From Pseudomonadota bacterium (GTDB taxonomy: Bacteria; Myxococcota_A; UBA796; CAJQPC01), in the NCBI GenBank assembly GCA_024228935.1, contig JAAESX010000309.1:148247-212246 (forward strand): a stretch of 64,000 bases of DNA, read 5' to 3'. Both the position numbers and the translations under genes were made by a program. This document shows, one piece after another, positions 51,371 through 59,772 of the stretch; position 1 is the first letter of the stretch, and each line of letters begins with the position of its first letter. The notes beneath the pieces are model-generated. The model was not told the origin of the DNA. It saw nothing but the letters and a program-made list of their open reading frames with translations, and made no database searches.

Positions 51371-51901
51371 TCAGTTGTTGATGATGTCGAGGAGCTGCTG
51401 AAGGTTCGTCAGACCCTTCAGCGTGCCGGCCTTCGACGTGTTCGTGAGCTTCGGGCCGACGGCGCCGTTCTCGATGGTCGCCAGGACGGCGGTGTTGCCG
51501 AAGGCGCCCGCGTCGAGCGTCACGCCATGGCTGTTGCCCGAGTCGTCCATGACGGTGAGGCTGACGTCCGAGTCGGCGAAGCGCGCGGGGGCGCCCTTCT
51601 GCACCTGGCCGTAGTCCCAGCAGAGGATCCAGAGAGCCTCCATGTCGTCGAGCTTCGTGATGCGCAGCTGCTCCTCGTTGTCGCCGCCCGAGTCGCCCTG
51701 TCCCTCATCGCCCGAGAGCTGGATGTAGGGGAAGTCGTTCAGGTTGCCCAGATCACCGAAGTAGCAGAGGCCGTACTGGCCACCCTTGCGCTGGTAGCAG
51801 ACGGCGAGATCGAAGTCCGCGGCCGTGGTCCACTTCATGGTGACGAGGAGCTGCTTGAAGCTGCCGACGTTCGCGCTCTGTCCCTTCTGCTTCAGTTCCA
51901 T
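51371..51901 (-). CDS. TerD-domain protein
   Basis: 176 residues. MELKQKGQSANVGSFKQLLV is followed by AADFDLAVCYQRKG, the calcium-type IQLSGDEGQGDSGGDNEEQL and ITKLDDMEALWILCWDY, then FADSDVSLTVMDDSG. This is a single TerD domain with a short extra tail. GGGAGG precedes the ATG. First gene of the five-gene minus-strand Ter cluster; it is divergent from the TonB-dependent receptor gene with 168 bases between starts. Confidence 0.88.
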   Translation of the reverse strand: MELKQKGQSANVGSFKQLLVTMKWTTAADFDLAVCYQRKGGQYGLCYFGDLGNLNDFPYIQLSGDEGQGDSGGDNEEQLRITKLDDMEALWILCWDYGQVQKGAPARFADSDVSLTVMDDSGNSHGVTLDAGAFGNTAVLATIENGAVGPKLTNTSKAGTLKGLTNLQQLLDIINN

Positions 51902-51953
51902 CGAGGTGCCTCCCAGGCGGTTTCGAGATTTCGTGCCCTAGTGGCTTACCGCG

Positions 51954-51985
51954 CCTCACACTCGCGTACAACCGCGAGGGTGAGG
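51954..51985. promoter_or_regulatory. Strong hairpin in the terD/TonB-receptor divergent region
   Basis: Outer arms CCTCAC (51954-51959) and GTGAGG (51980-51985) and inner arms CTCGCG (51961-51966) and CGCGAG (51973-51978) form a 13-bp stem with one A/G mismatch and a 6-base loop TACAAC. It would lie in the 5' leader of terD or act as an operator for both genes. Confidence 0.5.
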
Positions 51986-52044
51986 AGCGATCATCAACGC
52001 GCCAGAAAGCGCTTCCTTGCAGGCGATCCGGCGTGCGTTAGCCC

Positions 52045-52060
52045 CCAGGGAATTCCCTGG
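52045..52060. promoter_or_regulatory. 16-bp perfect palindrome at the ribosome site of the TonB receptor gene
   Basis: CCAGGGAATTCCCTGG is fully self-complementary and ends 9 bases before ATG 52070. Its right arm overlaps the CTGGAG ribosome site, so it could hide that site in RNA or be bound by a dimeric repressor. Confidence 0.5.
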
Positions 52061-52069
52061 AGCGAATGC

Positions 52070-54898
52070 ATGTCCATCAAGAGACTGCCTGCCTTGCTGT
52101 GGCTGCTCGCGACGCCCGCTGTGGTCGCCACCGCGGCCTTCGTGGCTGTCCCCGACGCTGAAGCCGCCGAGCTGACCGGAACCATCAAGGGCACCGTGCT
52201 CGACACCTCGGGCCTCGCGGTCCCGGGCGTCGTGGTGACGGTGACCTCGGACGATCTCCTCGGTCAGCGCGCCGTGCAGACCGACGGCAACGGGCGCTTC
52301 CTCGTCGCGGCCCTTCCCCCCGGCGTGTACCGGGTCGAGGCCACCATGCCGGGGTTCAACACCTCGGCCGCGAGCGGCGTGCAGATCAGCATGGGCAGTG
52401 TCTCGACGCTGGACATGACGCTGCGCCTGGCCGAGGCCGAGCAGACCATCATCATCGAGGAGGAGGTCCCGGTCATCGACACCGAGGCCGTCCGGACGGG
52501 CACCATCCTCACCGACAAGCAGCTCAAGAACCTGCCCAGCGCGGCCCGGGACTACCAGTCCGTGATCGGCATGACGCCCGGCGTCGTCGGCAGCGGCAAC
52601 GCCAATGTGCGCGGCTCGCTCGACGACCAGAACCAGTTCTACATCGACGGCGTCAACGTGACCGACCCGGTGACGAACACGTTCTCGGCGAACATGAACT
52701 ACGACGCCATCAAGGAGATTCAGGTCATCACCGGTGGCCTGGACGCCGAGTACGGCCGGGCCCTGGGCGGAACGATCAACGTCGTGACGAAGCAGGGTGG
52801 AAACCAGTTCGAGGGCAGCGCCCTCGTCCGGTACGCCAACCAGGACTTCCGGGTGTTCACGCCGAAGCCCTGGGACGTCGAGTACGATGACCCGGACGCG
52901 AAGCCGGTCTACCAGGACACGCAGGTCGCGCTGAACCTCGGCGGACCCATCCTGAAGGACAAGGTCTGGTTCTTCGCCAGCGCCCAGGCCGACCTCTACA
53001 AGGACAGCATCCGCTTCGACAACGACGAGATCGGACGTCCGAGCGGTGACGACCCGCTGACCCCCTGGGACGATGAGATGTCCGAGGTGGCGCCGCGCCT
53101 GTGGCGCAGCGGGTACCTGTTCGGAAAGGTCACGATGCAGCCCACGGCGACGCACAAGATCTGGCTGCACGGGCAGACCGACCCGACCAAGATCACGAAC
53201 ACCGACCAGGACGCCTACACGCTGCCGTCGGCCGAGAGCATCCAGCGCCAGGGTGGTTGGCTCGCCAGCCTCGGCCACATCTGGACGCCGTCCAGCAAGC
53301 TGAACCTGGAGACCCAGGCCACGTACCAGACCTCGATCATCGAGTACTACTCGGTGCTCTGGGACGAGTGCCAGAAGTGGGAGGACGGCTCCTGCGCCGA
53401 TGACTTCGACACCGGCTGGTGGGCCGCCGATCCGGACGGCTTCAACTACGGCGAGGCCCCCTACGCCTACCTGACCGAGCGCACGCGCATGAGCGCCAAC
53501 TCGACGCTGACCTACTACCTGAACGCGCTGGGTGACCACACGTTCAAGGTGGGCGTCAACGCCGACCGGCTCGGCTCGCAGGAGAGCTACCCGGGCATCG
53601 AGTCCAGCGAGGGCCTCGACTACTACACCCACGACGGCGACCCGGCGAACCTCGACGGCTACACCCCGAGCTTCACCACCCGCTACACCAGCGACTGGAA
53701 CACGGCGCTGACCGGCACCGTCTACTCGGCCTTCGTCCAGGACGTCTGGCACCCCATCCCGCGGCTCACGCTGCGCCCGGGTGTCCGCATGGACGCCCCC
53801 GTCCTGCGCGACGACGTCGGCGAGGTGGTCTTCAACGCGGTCGCGCTGTCGCCTCGCTTCGGCGCCGCGTTCGACCTGTTCGGCGACGGCACGACCAGCG
53901 TGCACGCCTACTACGGTCGCTTCGTCGACCCCGGGTTCCTGTACATCGCCGACATCCTGAAGACGCGCTCGCAGGCGTCGGGCACCTACAACTGGGACGA
54001 CCAGACCGGCGACTGGAGCACCGAGACGCAGTCCAGCACGGCGTCCGGGTTCCTGGCCCACGACGACCTGAAGCCGCCGACCTCGGACGAGTTCGACATC
54101 GGCATCGCGCGGGCCATCGGCCAGCACGTCGCGGCGGACGTGAACTGGACGAGCAAGCGCAGCCGTGGGTTCTGGGAGGACGACGAGGTCAACCTCATCT
54201 GGGACGACGAGGGCAGCAACGTCCTCGGCGGACGCAACGGCTCGACCGAGGCCATCTACCGGCTCCGGACCTCGGACCAGCGGTACATGGACTACGACAG
54301 CGTCGAGTTCAAGCTCACCGGCCAGCTCGACGACTGGTGGCTCCAGGGCTCCTACGTCTGGGCGCGGGCCTACGGCACGGCCTCGGTCCAGGGCGCCACG
54401 GCGGACTTCGACATCTACTCGCAGATTCCGTACGAGGAGGGCTACGCAGCCCACGACCGGACCCACGCGGTCAAGATCATCGGCTCGCAGGAGCGCGCGG
54501 ACATCTGGCAGGTCGGCTCCGCCGGCGTCGGGTACACGCTCGGCTGGAACTACCGCATCGGCTCTGGCACCCCGTACCGGCCCATCCACTACAACAACTT
54601 CTACGGTGGCTGGAACAACTACACCGAGGTCGACGACGGCACCAACCGCATGCCGACGACGAGCCAGCTCGACCTGACCGCGAGCCTGCTGGTCGGCCTC
54701 AACGACAAGAACATCCAGCTCATCGGCGAGTGCTTCAACGTCTTCGACGACCGCACCGTCACGAGCATCGACACCACCTACGGCGACGTGAGCGGCGAGG
54801 GCATCTACACCGATGCCGACGGTGACCCGCTCTACGGCCGGCCCTTGTCCTACCAGTCGCCGCGCAACTTCCGCGTCGGCATCCGGGGAGAGTTCTGA
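52070..54898 (+). CDS. TonB-dependent outer-membrane receptor with carboxypeptidase-regulatory-like N-domain
   Basis: 942 residues. Signal MSIKRLPALLWLLATPAVV, ending AEA. Residues 35-125 are a CarboxypepD_reg-like beta domain (GTIKGTVLDTSGLAVPGVVV). The plug follows: TGTILTDKQLKNLP, NVRGSLDDQNQFYIDGVNVTD, IQVITGGLDAEYGRALGGTIN. The barrel runs to the end, ending PRNFRVGIRGEF with a terminal Phe as outer-membrane proteins have. Substrate unknown. Its stop overlaps the start of the next lipoprotein (TGATG), so they form a receptor-lipoprotein pair. Confidence 0.93.
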   Translation: MSIKRLPALLWLLATPAVVATAAFVAVPDAEAAELTGTIKGTVLDTSGLAVPGVVVTVTSDDLLGQRAVQTDGNGRFLVAALPPGVYRVEATMPGFNTSAASGVQISMGSVSTLDMTLRLAEAEQTIIIEEEVPVIDTEAVRTGTILTDKQLKNLPSAARDYQSVIGMTPGVVGSGNANVRGSLDDQNQFYIDGVNVTDPVTNTFSANMNYDAIKEIQVITGGLDAEYGRALGGTINVVTKQGGNQFEGSALVRYANQDFRVFTPKPWDVEYDDPDAKPVYQDTQVALNLGGPILKDKVWFFASAQADLYKDSIRFDNDEIGRPSGDDPLTPWDDEMSEVAPRLWRSGYLFGKVTMQPTATHKIWLHGQTDPTKITNTDQDAYTLPSAESIQRQGGWLASLGHIWTPSSKLNLETQATYQTSIIEYYSVLWDECQKWEDGSCADDFDTGWWAADPDGFNYGEAPYAYLTERTRMSANSTLTYYLNALGDHTFKVGVNADRLGSQESYPGIESSEGLDYYTHDGDPANLDGYTPSFTTRYTSDWNTALTGTVYSAFVQDVWHPIPRLTLRPGVRMDAPVLRDDVGEVVFNAVALSPRFGAAFDLFGDGTTSVHAYYGRFVDPGFLYIADILKTRSQASGTYNWDDQTGDWSTETQSSTASGFLAHDDLKPPTSDEFDIGIARAIGQHVAADVNWTSKRSRGFWEDDEVNLIWDDEGSNVLGGRNGSTEAIYRLRTSDQRYMDYDSVEFKLTGQLDDWWLQGSYVWARAYGTASVQGATADFDIYSQIPYEEGYAAHDRTHAVKIIGSQERADIWQVGSAGVGYTLGWNYRIGSGTPYRPIHYNNFYGGWNNYTEVDDGTNRMPTTSQLDLTASLLVGLNDKNIQLIGECFNVFDDRTVTSIDTTYGDVSGEGIYTDADGDPLYGRPLSYQSPRNFRVGIRGEF

Positions 54899-56487
54899 TG
54901 ACCCTTTTTCTTGCACTCTCTCTTCTCGTCGTGGGCTGCGTCCCGTCCGAGACGGGCATCGACAAGACCACGCTCACCGGCACCGTGGAGATTCCTCCCG
55001 CGGTGATCGAGGAGCAGCGTGACGCGAAGGCCAGCCCTGCGGACACGTTCCTGTTGGCCCAGAACCTGGGCACCCTGTCTTGGCGCTGGGAGCGGCTCGA
55101 CGGCGAGATCCGTCGCTTCGCGGACAGCGCGGACGACGAGAACCCGGCCGACGCCGACTACACCGTCTTCCGCCCGGCGTCCGGCGGCACGTTCACCATC
55201 GTGTTCGAGTACGGCACGGACGCTCCGGCTGGTGCGCCCGCGTACATGCTGGCCGACTCCGGCGACTCGGGCTCGGACTCGGGCGCGGCGGACTCCGGTG
55301 ACTCCACGCCGGACTCGGGGGACTCGACCCCGGACTCGGGTGACAGCGGCGACTCCGGCATCGACACCGGGCCGCTCCCGGACGCGCTGCTCTACGACGT
55401 CTTCCTGTACGACATGTCCCAGGACGTGCACGTGCACGACCCCGAGGCCGGCGACACCTACGAGAACACCATCGTGCCCATGGCCGGTGGCTCGACGCAG
55501 GGCGCCAACGGCCGGTACGTCATCGAGGTCGAGCTCGAGGCGGGCGGCGAGTACGCGCTTGGCGTCATCGGACAGACCAAGGGCGACGAGGACGTCAAGA
55601 CGTACTCCGTCTGGCTGTCCGGCAGCTCGCCCGCAGACGGCACGCTCATGGTCGGCGCCTACACGGACGCCGCCGACTACCTCAACCGGGGCCAGCTGGT
55701 CGCCGGCGCCGAGCTGCGGGAATGGGTCTTCGACGAGGAGACCCTGACCTGGAACGGCGCCTACGAGATGGTCACGTTCAAGACGGTCGAGAGCGACGTC
55801 GGCACGAACGACTTCGAAGAGGAGATCGGCATCAACACCGTGACCGAGGGCACGCCCGGCACGCTGTACCTCGTCGGTGGCGACTTCAAGAACCTGAACC
55901 AGGGTCTGCCCGCCGGCACGCTGCACAACACCGCGTTCGTCGAGGCCTCGATGAAGGCGGACGTGGAGAACAGCGCGGACGCCCTCGTCCTGGACGCCAT
56001 CGCGCCCAAGATCGTCGGCTGGGAGTTCGACGAGGAGGAGCCCAACGACTTCCTCTACGACGACGAGACCGGCGAGTTCGTCGAGGGCTCCATGGGTGGC
56101 GGCACCGTCCTGCCCGTGGCCAGCGGCATCGGCTACGTCGACATCGTGCGCGGGACGCTCGACGTCACGGCCGAGGGCGACGGCGGCAGCTACCCCGACA
56201 CCGAGAACGACGTGTTCGTCCTGACGGTCGCCGAGGAGATCGACGTCCAGATCACGACCGCCTGGGGCAACGACGAGTACAACTTCGACATGTCGCTGTA
56301 CGACGGCGAAGAGGAGTTCATCGGCTCCGGCTACCAGATCGCCGACGTGAACCCCGAGATCATGCCGCTGTCCGCGTGGGAGGTCACCCTCGAGCCGGAC
56401 AAGACCTACTACCTGGTCATGCAGACGTGGACGGGCCCCATCGGCGCCGAGTCCTACACCATCGAGCTGGAGTACCTGGGCCTCTAG
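54898..56487 (+). CDS. Lipoprotein partner of the TonB receptor, Asp/Ser/Gly-rich linker
   Basis: 529 residues. Signal MTLFLALSLLVVGC (lipid cysteine at 14). Beta-rich domains flank a low-complexity linker of repeated DSGDS and TPDSGDS units at about residues 119-158. Near the C-terminus SYPDTENDVFVLTVAEEIDVQ and EPDKTYYLVMQTWTG resemble PPC-like (pre-peptidase C-terminal) beta domains. It overlaps the receptor gene by one base and probably sits on the outer face with it, helping capture the ligand, in a role like SusD. No SusD sequence similarity is seen. Confidence 0.8.
   Translation: MTLFLALSLLVVGCVPSETGIDKTTLTGTVEIPPAVIEEQRDAKASPADTFLLAQNLGTLSWRWERLDGEIRRFADSADDENPADADYTVFRPASGGTFTIVFEYGTDAPAGAPAYMLADSGDSGSDSGAADSGDSTPDSGDSTPDSGDSGDSGIDTGPLPDALLYDVFLYDMSQDVHVHDPEAGDTYENTIVPMAGGSTQGANGRYVIEVELEAGGEYALGVIGQTKGDEDVKTYSVWLSGSSPADGTLMVGAYTDAADYLNRGQLVAGAELREWVFDEETLTWNGAYEMVTFKTVESDVGTNDFEEEIGINTVTEGTPGTLYLVGGDFKNLNQGLPAGTLHNTAFVEASMKADVENSADALVLDAIAPKIVGWEFDEEEPNDFLYDDETGEFVEGSMGGGTVLPVASGIGYVDIVRGTLDVTAEGDGGSYPDTENDVFVLTVAEEIDVQITTAWGNDEYNFDMSLYDGEEEFIGSGYQIADVNPEIMPLSAWEVTLEPDKTYYLVMQTWTGPIGAESYTIELEYLGL
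55255..55370 (+). repeat. Coding repeat for an Asp/Ser/Gly linker
   Basis: Short tandem coding units for Asp-Ser-Gly-Asp and Thr-Pro-Asp-Ser-Gly-Asp-Ser. Typical of flexible linkers in surface proteins; a possible site of length variation. Confidence 0.6.
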
Positions 56488-56491
56488 GCCC

Positions 56492-56866
56492 TCAGGACTG
56501 GGTCGCGAGCCGGTTCGCCATCGTCCGCAGCAAGCGGATTCCGATGGCGGGGTTGCCCGTGACGAGCTGCTCGAGCTGGCTCGCGTTCAGCGCGTGGGCC
56601 TCGGTCTCGGTCTTCATCGTCGCTGTGCGGACGCCGCCGGTGAGCGTGGCGATCTCGCCGAGCGAACTGGCCCTCGCGGCTCTCGACCTTCACCCGGTTG
56701 CCGCCCCGGTAGATCCCGACCGATCCCTTCAGCAGGATGTAGGTCCGGTACGACTTGTCGCCCTCGGTCGCCATGAGGGTGCCCTTGGGGAAGCGCAGGC
56801 ACTGCCCCGCCTGCTCGCAGCTGAACACCGTGGACACCACACGGGGTCGATGAGCCCGGACGCCAT
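56492..56866 (-). pseudogene. Cyclic-nucleotide-binding-domain protein, broken by two small insertions
   Basis: ATG 56866 overlaps the kinase stop (TGATG) and begins MASGLIDPV. The frame then shifts by 2 bases (an extra TG near 56836-56843) to give VSTVFSCEQAGQCLRFPKGT, MATEGDKSYRTYILLKGSVG and VESREGQ. A further extra base near 56665 shifts back, giving SLGEIATLTGGVRTATM and the end NRLATQS. This is a complete small cNMP-binding domain (GELxxLTG-like block, 124 residues expected). Net length is a multiple of three. Real decay or sequence error. It likely senses a nucleotide for the kinase encoded just upstream. Confidence 0.65.
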
Positions 56867-57900
56867 CAGCTGCCGCTCGTGGGCGTCATGGGGTCGCCCG
56901 GCATCGCGTGCGGCGTGAACAGCCCGCGGCTCGCCTGCTGGACGCGCTGCAGCACCTCGGCCGCGCTGCCGGGGCGGCGGGTCGAGGACTGCACGAGCAG
57001 CGACTTCACGAGCTCGGAGAACTCGGGCGCGCAGAAGGGGAGGAAGTCCTCGAGGGGAGGCAGTCCGTACGGCTCGTCGCGGGTCTTGGCCCACAGAGAG
57101 CTCGCGCGCTGGCTGGCCAGGTTCACCCCGGTGCAGGCGGCCCACATCGTCGCGCCCACGCCGTACAGGTCGGTGCGCATGTCGTAGAGGGCGGTCGCGC
57201 GCCAGCGCTGTTCCGGGGCCTGGTAGCCGCGGGTCCCGACGCCGGTCGGCATGCGAGCCGAGGCGCCCTGCGAGATGCCGAAGTCCGTCAGCACGAACCG
57301 TCCGGTCTCGTCGACCAGCACGTTGCCGGGCTTGATGTCGAGGTGCAGCACGCTCGCGGCATGGGCGGCGCGGAGCGCCTCGAGCAGGTCGTTGAACAGG
57401 ACCCAGCACTGCTCGATGTCGAGCCGACCGACCTTGGCGAGGATCCGGTTGAGGCTACCCATCGGGTAGTGCTCGAGCACGACGAAGTGTTGCGGTCCGT
57501 CGATCGACCAGTCCCAGACCTTCGGGATCCGGTCCGAGGAGATGGCGAGGAGCGAGCTGAGCTCCCGCTTCAGGGTCAGGCGGCTGATGTGGTCGTCGAG
57601 ACCGACCAGCGTCTTGAGCGCGACCCAGCGGGGGACGTCCGTGTCCTCGGTCAGGCAGATGGCGCGGTGCACCGAGCCCGAGCCGCCCTGTCCGAGGGGG
57701 CGCTCGAGCTGGTACCGAGCCTTGACGCCCTGGACCACGAGCTCGGGGGCGATCTCGTGGTCCTCGACCGCGCCCTGTTCGGGCAGGGCCTGGGTGATGG
57801 CCTCGGTGGCCGGTGCGTTCTCCTGGACGAAGCTCCCCTGATGGATCGGCGCCCCGCCGTATCCGGGTAGCTGCATCCAGCTGCTGTTCCCGGTCGTCAT
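56866..57900 (-). CDS. Serine/threonine protein kinase
   Basis: 344 residues. Glycine loop LGQGGSGSVHRA, catalytic Lys in WVALKTLVG, catalytic loop VLHLDIKPGNVLVDETG, DFG in FVLTDFGISQG, APEQ in GYQAPEQRW, and an Arg in the last helix (SSTRRPGSAAEVLQ). The catalytic loop reads HLD where HRD is usual, so it belongs to the non-RD class. No membrane segment. It lies 9 bases after the VIT-VWA gene and overlaps the cyclic-nucleotide-binding gene, so the exosortase unit includes its own signalling pair. Confidence 0.92.
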   Translation of the reverse strand: MTTGNSSWMQLPGYGGAPIHQGSFVQENAPATEAITQALPEQGAVEDHEIAPELVVQGVKARYQLERPLGQGGSGSVHRAICLTEDTDVPRWVALKTLVGLDDHISRLTLKRELSSLLAISSDRIPKVWDWSIDGPQHFVVLEHYPMGSLNRILAKVGRLDIEQCWVLFNDLLEALRAAHAASVLHLDIKPGNVLVDETGRFVLTDFGISQGASARMPTGVGTRGYQAPEQRWRATALYDMRTDLYGVGATMWAACTGVNLASQRASSLWAKTRDEPYGLPPLEDFLPFCAPEFSELVKSLLVQSSTRRPGSAAEVLQRVQQASRGLFTPHAMPGDPMTPTSGS

Positions 57901-57909
57901 GCGGCCGGA

Positions 57910-59772
57910 CTAACGCGAGAGCGCCTCCTTCCTGCGGAACACCAGCATCGACATGAGCGCGAGCATGCCGAGCACGGCCCACTCGGCGGGCTCGGGGGCC
58001 GAGCCGCCGGAGAAGGTCGGTGTCGCGGCCTTGCGCTGCACATCGGCCACGACCTCGCGTTCGGCGACCGCGACGAAGCTCGTCCACTGGGTCACCAGGC
58101 CGTACTCCAGGCCGAGCGTCCGGATCTCGTCCTTCAACCTCGCTTTGTCGACCGCCGTGGCGCGAGCGCTCGCCCAGTCGATCATCCGGTCCGTCACCTG
58201 GGACCGCGCCCAGATGATGGGGAGCGCCGATCGACCCTCGGTGTCGGCCGGTACGTGGAGGGTGGCGGGAAGGGCCGCGGGCCGTCCGGCGACCTCGGCC
58301 AGCAGCGTGATGTCGTAGTCCCCGGGCCGATCGATGCGCGCCATGACGCGGAGCGAGTCGCCCAGGTAGAGATCGGGCAGGACGCGTGGGGTGACGTCCT
58401 GGACGGGCGCCGTGCCCCAGTCGATGCGCAGATCGGTCAGGTACGGGCTGGACAGACGCTCGACCAGCGCCTCGGCCGCGGCGACGGGGTCCTCGGTCGG
58501 GAGCACGATGCGGGTGGTTCCCCGGCCGGCCCGCCCGATCTCCTCGAGCAGGTAGCGGTTCACGTTCCCGCCGACGCCCAGGGCGTGGATCCGGGCCTCT
58601 CCTCGCTTCTCGTCGACGAGCTCCAGGATGTCGAAGTCGTTCCCGATGTAGCCGTCGGTCAGGAAGACCACGGTCCGCAGGGTGTCGTCGACTGGGGCCG
58701 GCTCGAGCGCGGCCCGGATGCCCAGGTCCATGTTGGTGCCGCCGTTGCCGGACAGCTCGTCGACGTACTCGATGCCTCGCGCGATGTTCTCGGGCGTCGC
58801 GGGAAGGGCGGCGTCGGCGAGGGACGAGGTCTCGGTTCCGAACCGGTGGATGCGGAAGACATCGCCTTCGCGCATGCCGCGGAGCGCCTCGGTCATGAAC
58901 CGCTTGCTCGCCTTCATGGGGTCGCCGCTCATCGAGCAGCTCGTGTCCAGCAGGAAGACCAGCTCGCGGGAGCTGAGGGTCTCGTCGGCGGCGACGCGCG
59001 GGGGCTCGACCAGCAGGGAGATCACGCCGTGGCCGTCGGTCATGTCGGTGCGCACGCCCACGGCCGGGGTGGCGCCGGCGAGCCGGTAGTCCAGCACCAG
59101 GTCGTCGTTCGGGATGGGCTCGTCGTCCAGCTTCAGCGTCCACACGTCGCCCGCGGCGTGCGAGGTGAGGCTGTGCGAGAGCGAGCCGACCGAGGCGACA
59201 GCCATGCCCGCGTCCAGCTGGACCTCGACCGAGATGGCGTCGGGCTCGATGTTGCTGGGGGCGATCTGCGAGCCGTACCGCGGGCCGACCTCGATGGGCA
59301 GGTGCCAGGAGTAGACGCCGTCGGTGCGCTCGACGGTGTGGGCGTACTCCAGGGTCACGCTGATGGTCTCGCCCGGGGGCAGGTTCGCGATGGCCTGGGT
59401 GAAGACGTTGGGCCGGTGCTGCTCCAGCAGCGTGGCCTGCTTGCCCGCCTCGTCGGCCTCGATGAACTCGACGCGGGCCTCCTCCGAGTCGGCGATGCGG
59501 GCCTCGACCACCATCTCGCCCGCGGTGAAGCGCATGGCGTGGACCGCCGCGTCCGAGGGCAGCGGGAACACGTACCGCGCGTCCAGGGACTCGGTGCTCG
59601 GGTTCTCGAACGTCTGCACCATCAGCACGTTCGCGACGTCACCGTCCAGGTTTGCGTGGACCTCGGTCGACAGGCGGGTGAGCTCGACGACCTCGCCCCC
59701 GATCTGGACCTCGAGGGCAGGGTGGGCCTCGACGGACTTCGCGTGGGTCAGGGAGATGAGGGACAGGAACAT
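57910..59772 (-). CDS. VIT-VWA surface protein with PEP-CTERM-like sorting tail
   Basis: 620 residues. Signal MFLSLISLTHA. A VIT domain spans about 25-150 (VLMVQTFENPSTESLDARYVF, PPGETISVTLEY). A VWA domain spans about 260-450 with MIDAS DTSCSMSG, GTNMDLGI and VVFLTDGYIGND. The C-terminus has PEPAEW, a hydrophobic helix and Arg-Arg-Lys, like PEP-CTERM tails. The upstream exosortase gene overlaps its start by one base (TGATG), so it is almost certainly its substrate. Related to inter-alpha-trypsin-inhibitor-type proteins. Confidence 0.88.
   Translation of the reverse strand: MFLSLISLTHAKSVEAHPALEVQIGGEVVELTRLSTEVHANLDGDVANVLMVQTFENPSTESLDARYVFPLPSDAAVHAMRFTAGEMVVEARIADSEEARVEFIEADEAGKQATLLEQHRPNVFTQAIANLPPGETISVTLEYAHTVERTDGVYSWHLPIEVGPRYGSQIAPSNIEPDAISVEVQLDAGMAVASVGSLSHSLTSHAAGDVWTLKLDDEPIPNDDLVLDYRLAGATPAVGVRTDMTDGHGVISLLVEPPRVAADETLSSRELVFLLDTSCSMSGDPMKASKRFMTEALRGMREGDVFRIHRFGTETSSLADAALPATPENIARGIEYVDELSGNGGTNMDLGIRAALEPAPVDDTLRTVVFLTDGYIGNDFDILELVDEKRGEARIHALGVGGNVNRYLLEEIGRAGRGTTRIVLPTEDPVAAAEALVERLSSPYLTDLRIDWGTAPVQDVTPRVLPDLYLGDSLRVMARIDRPGDYDITLLAEVAGRPAALPATLHVPADTEGRSALPIIWARSQVTDRMIDWASARATAVDKARLKDEIRTLGLEYGLVTQWTSFVAVAEREVVADVQRKAATPTFSGGSAPEPAEWAVLGMLALMSMLVFRRKEALSR

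Noticed and set aside
47285..51901. A plasmid-type tellurite-resistance operon
   Set aside because: No TerC, TerZ/TerE or mobile-element genes; base usage looks like the surroundings. A chromosomal stress cluster fits better.
51278..52069. Upstream extension of the TonB-receptor frame across terD
   Set aside because: It is antisense to TerD; a proper signal peptide begins at ATG 52070 with a ribosome site.
51956..54916. A 986-codon open frame on the minus strand opposite the TonB receptor
   Set aside because: Low-complexity Val/Arg/Gly shadow of a clear receptor gene.
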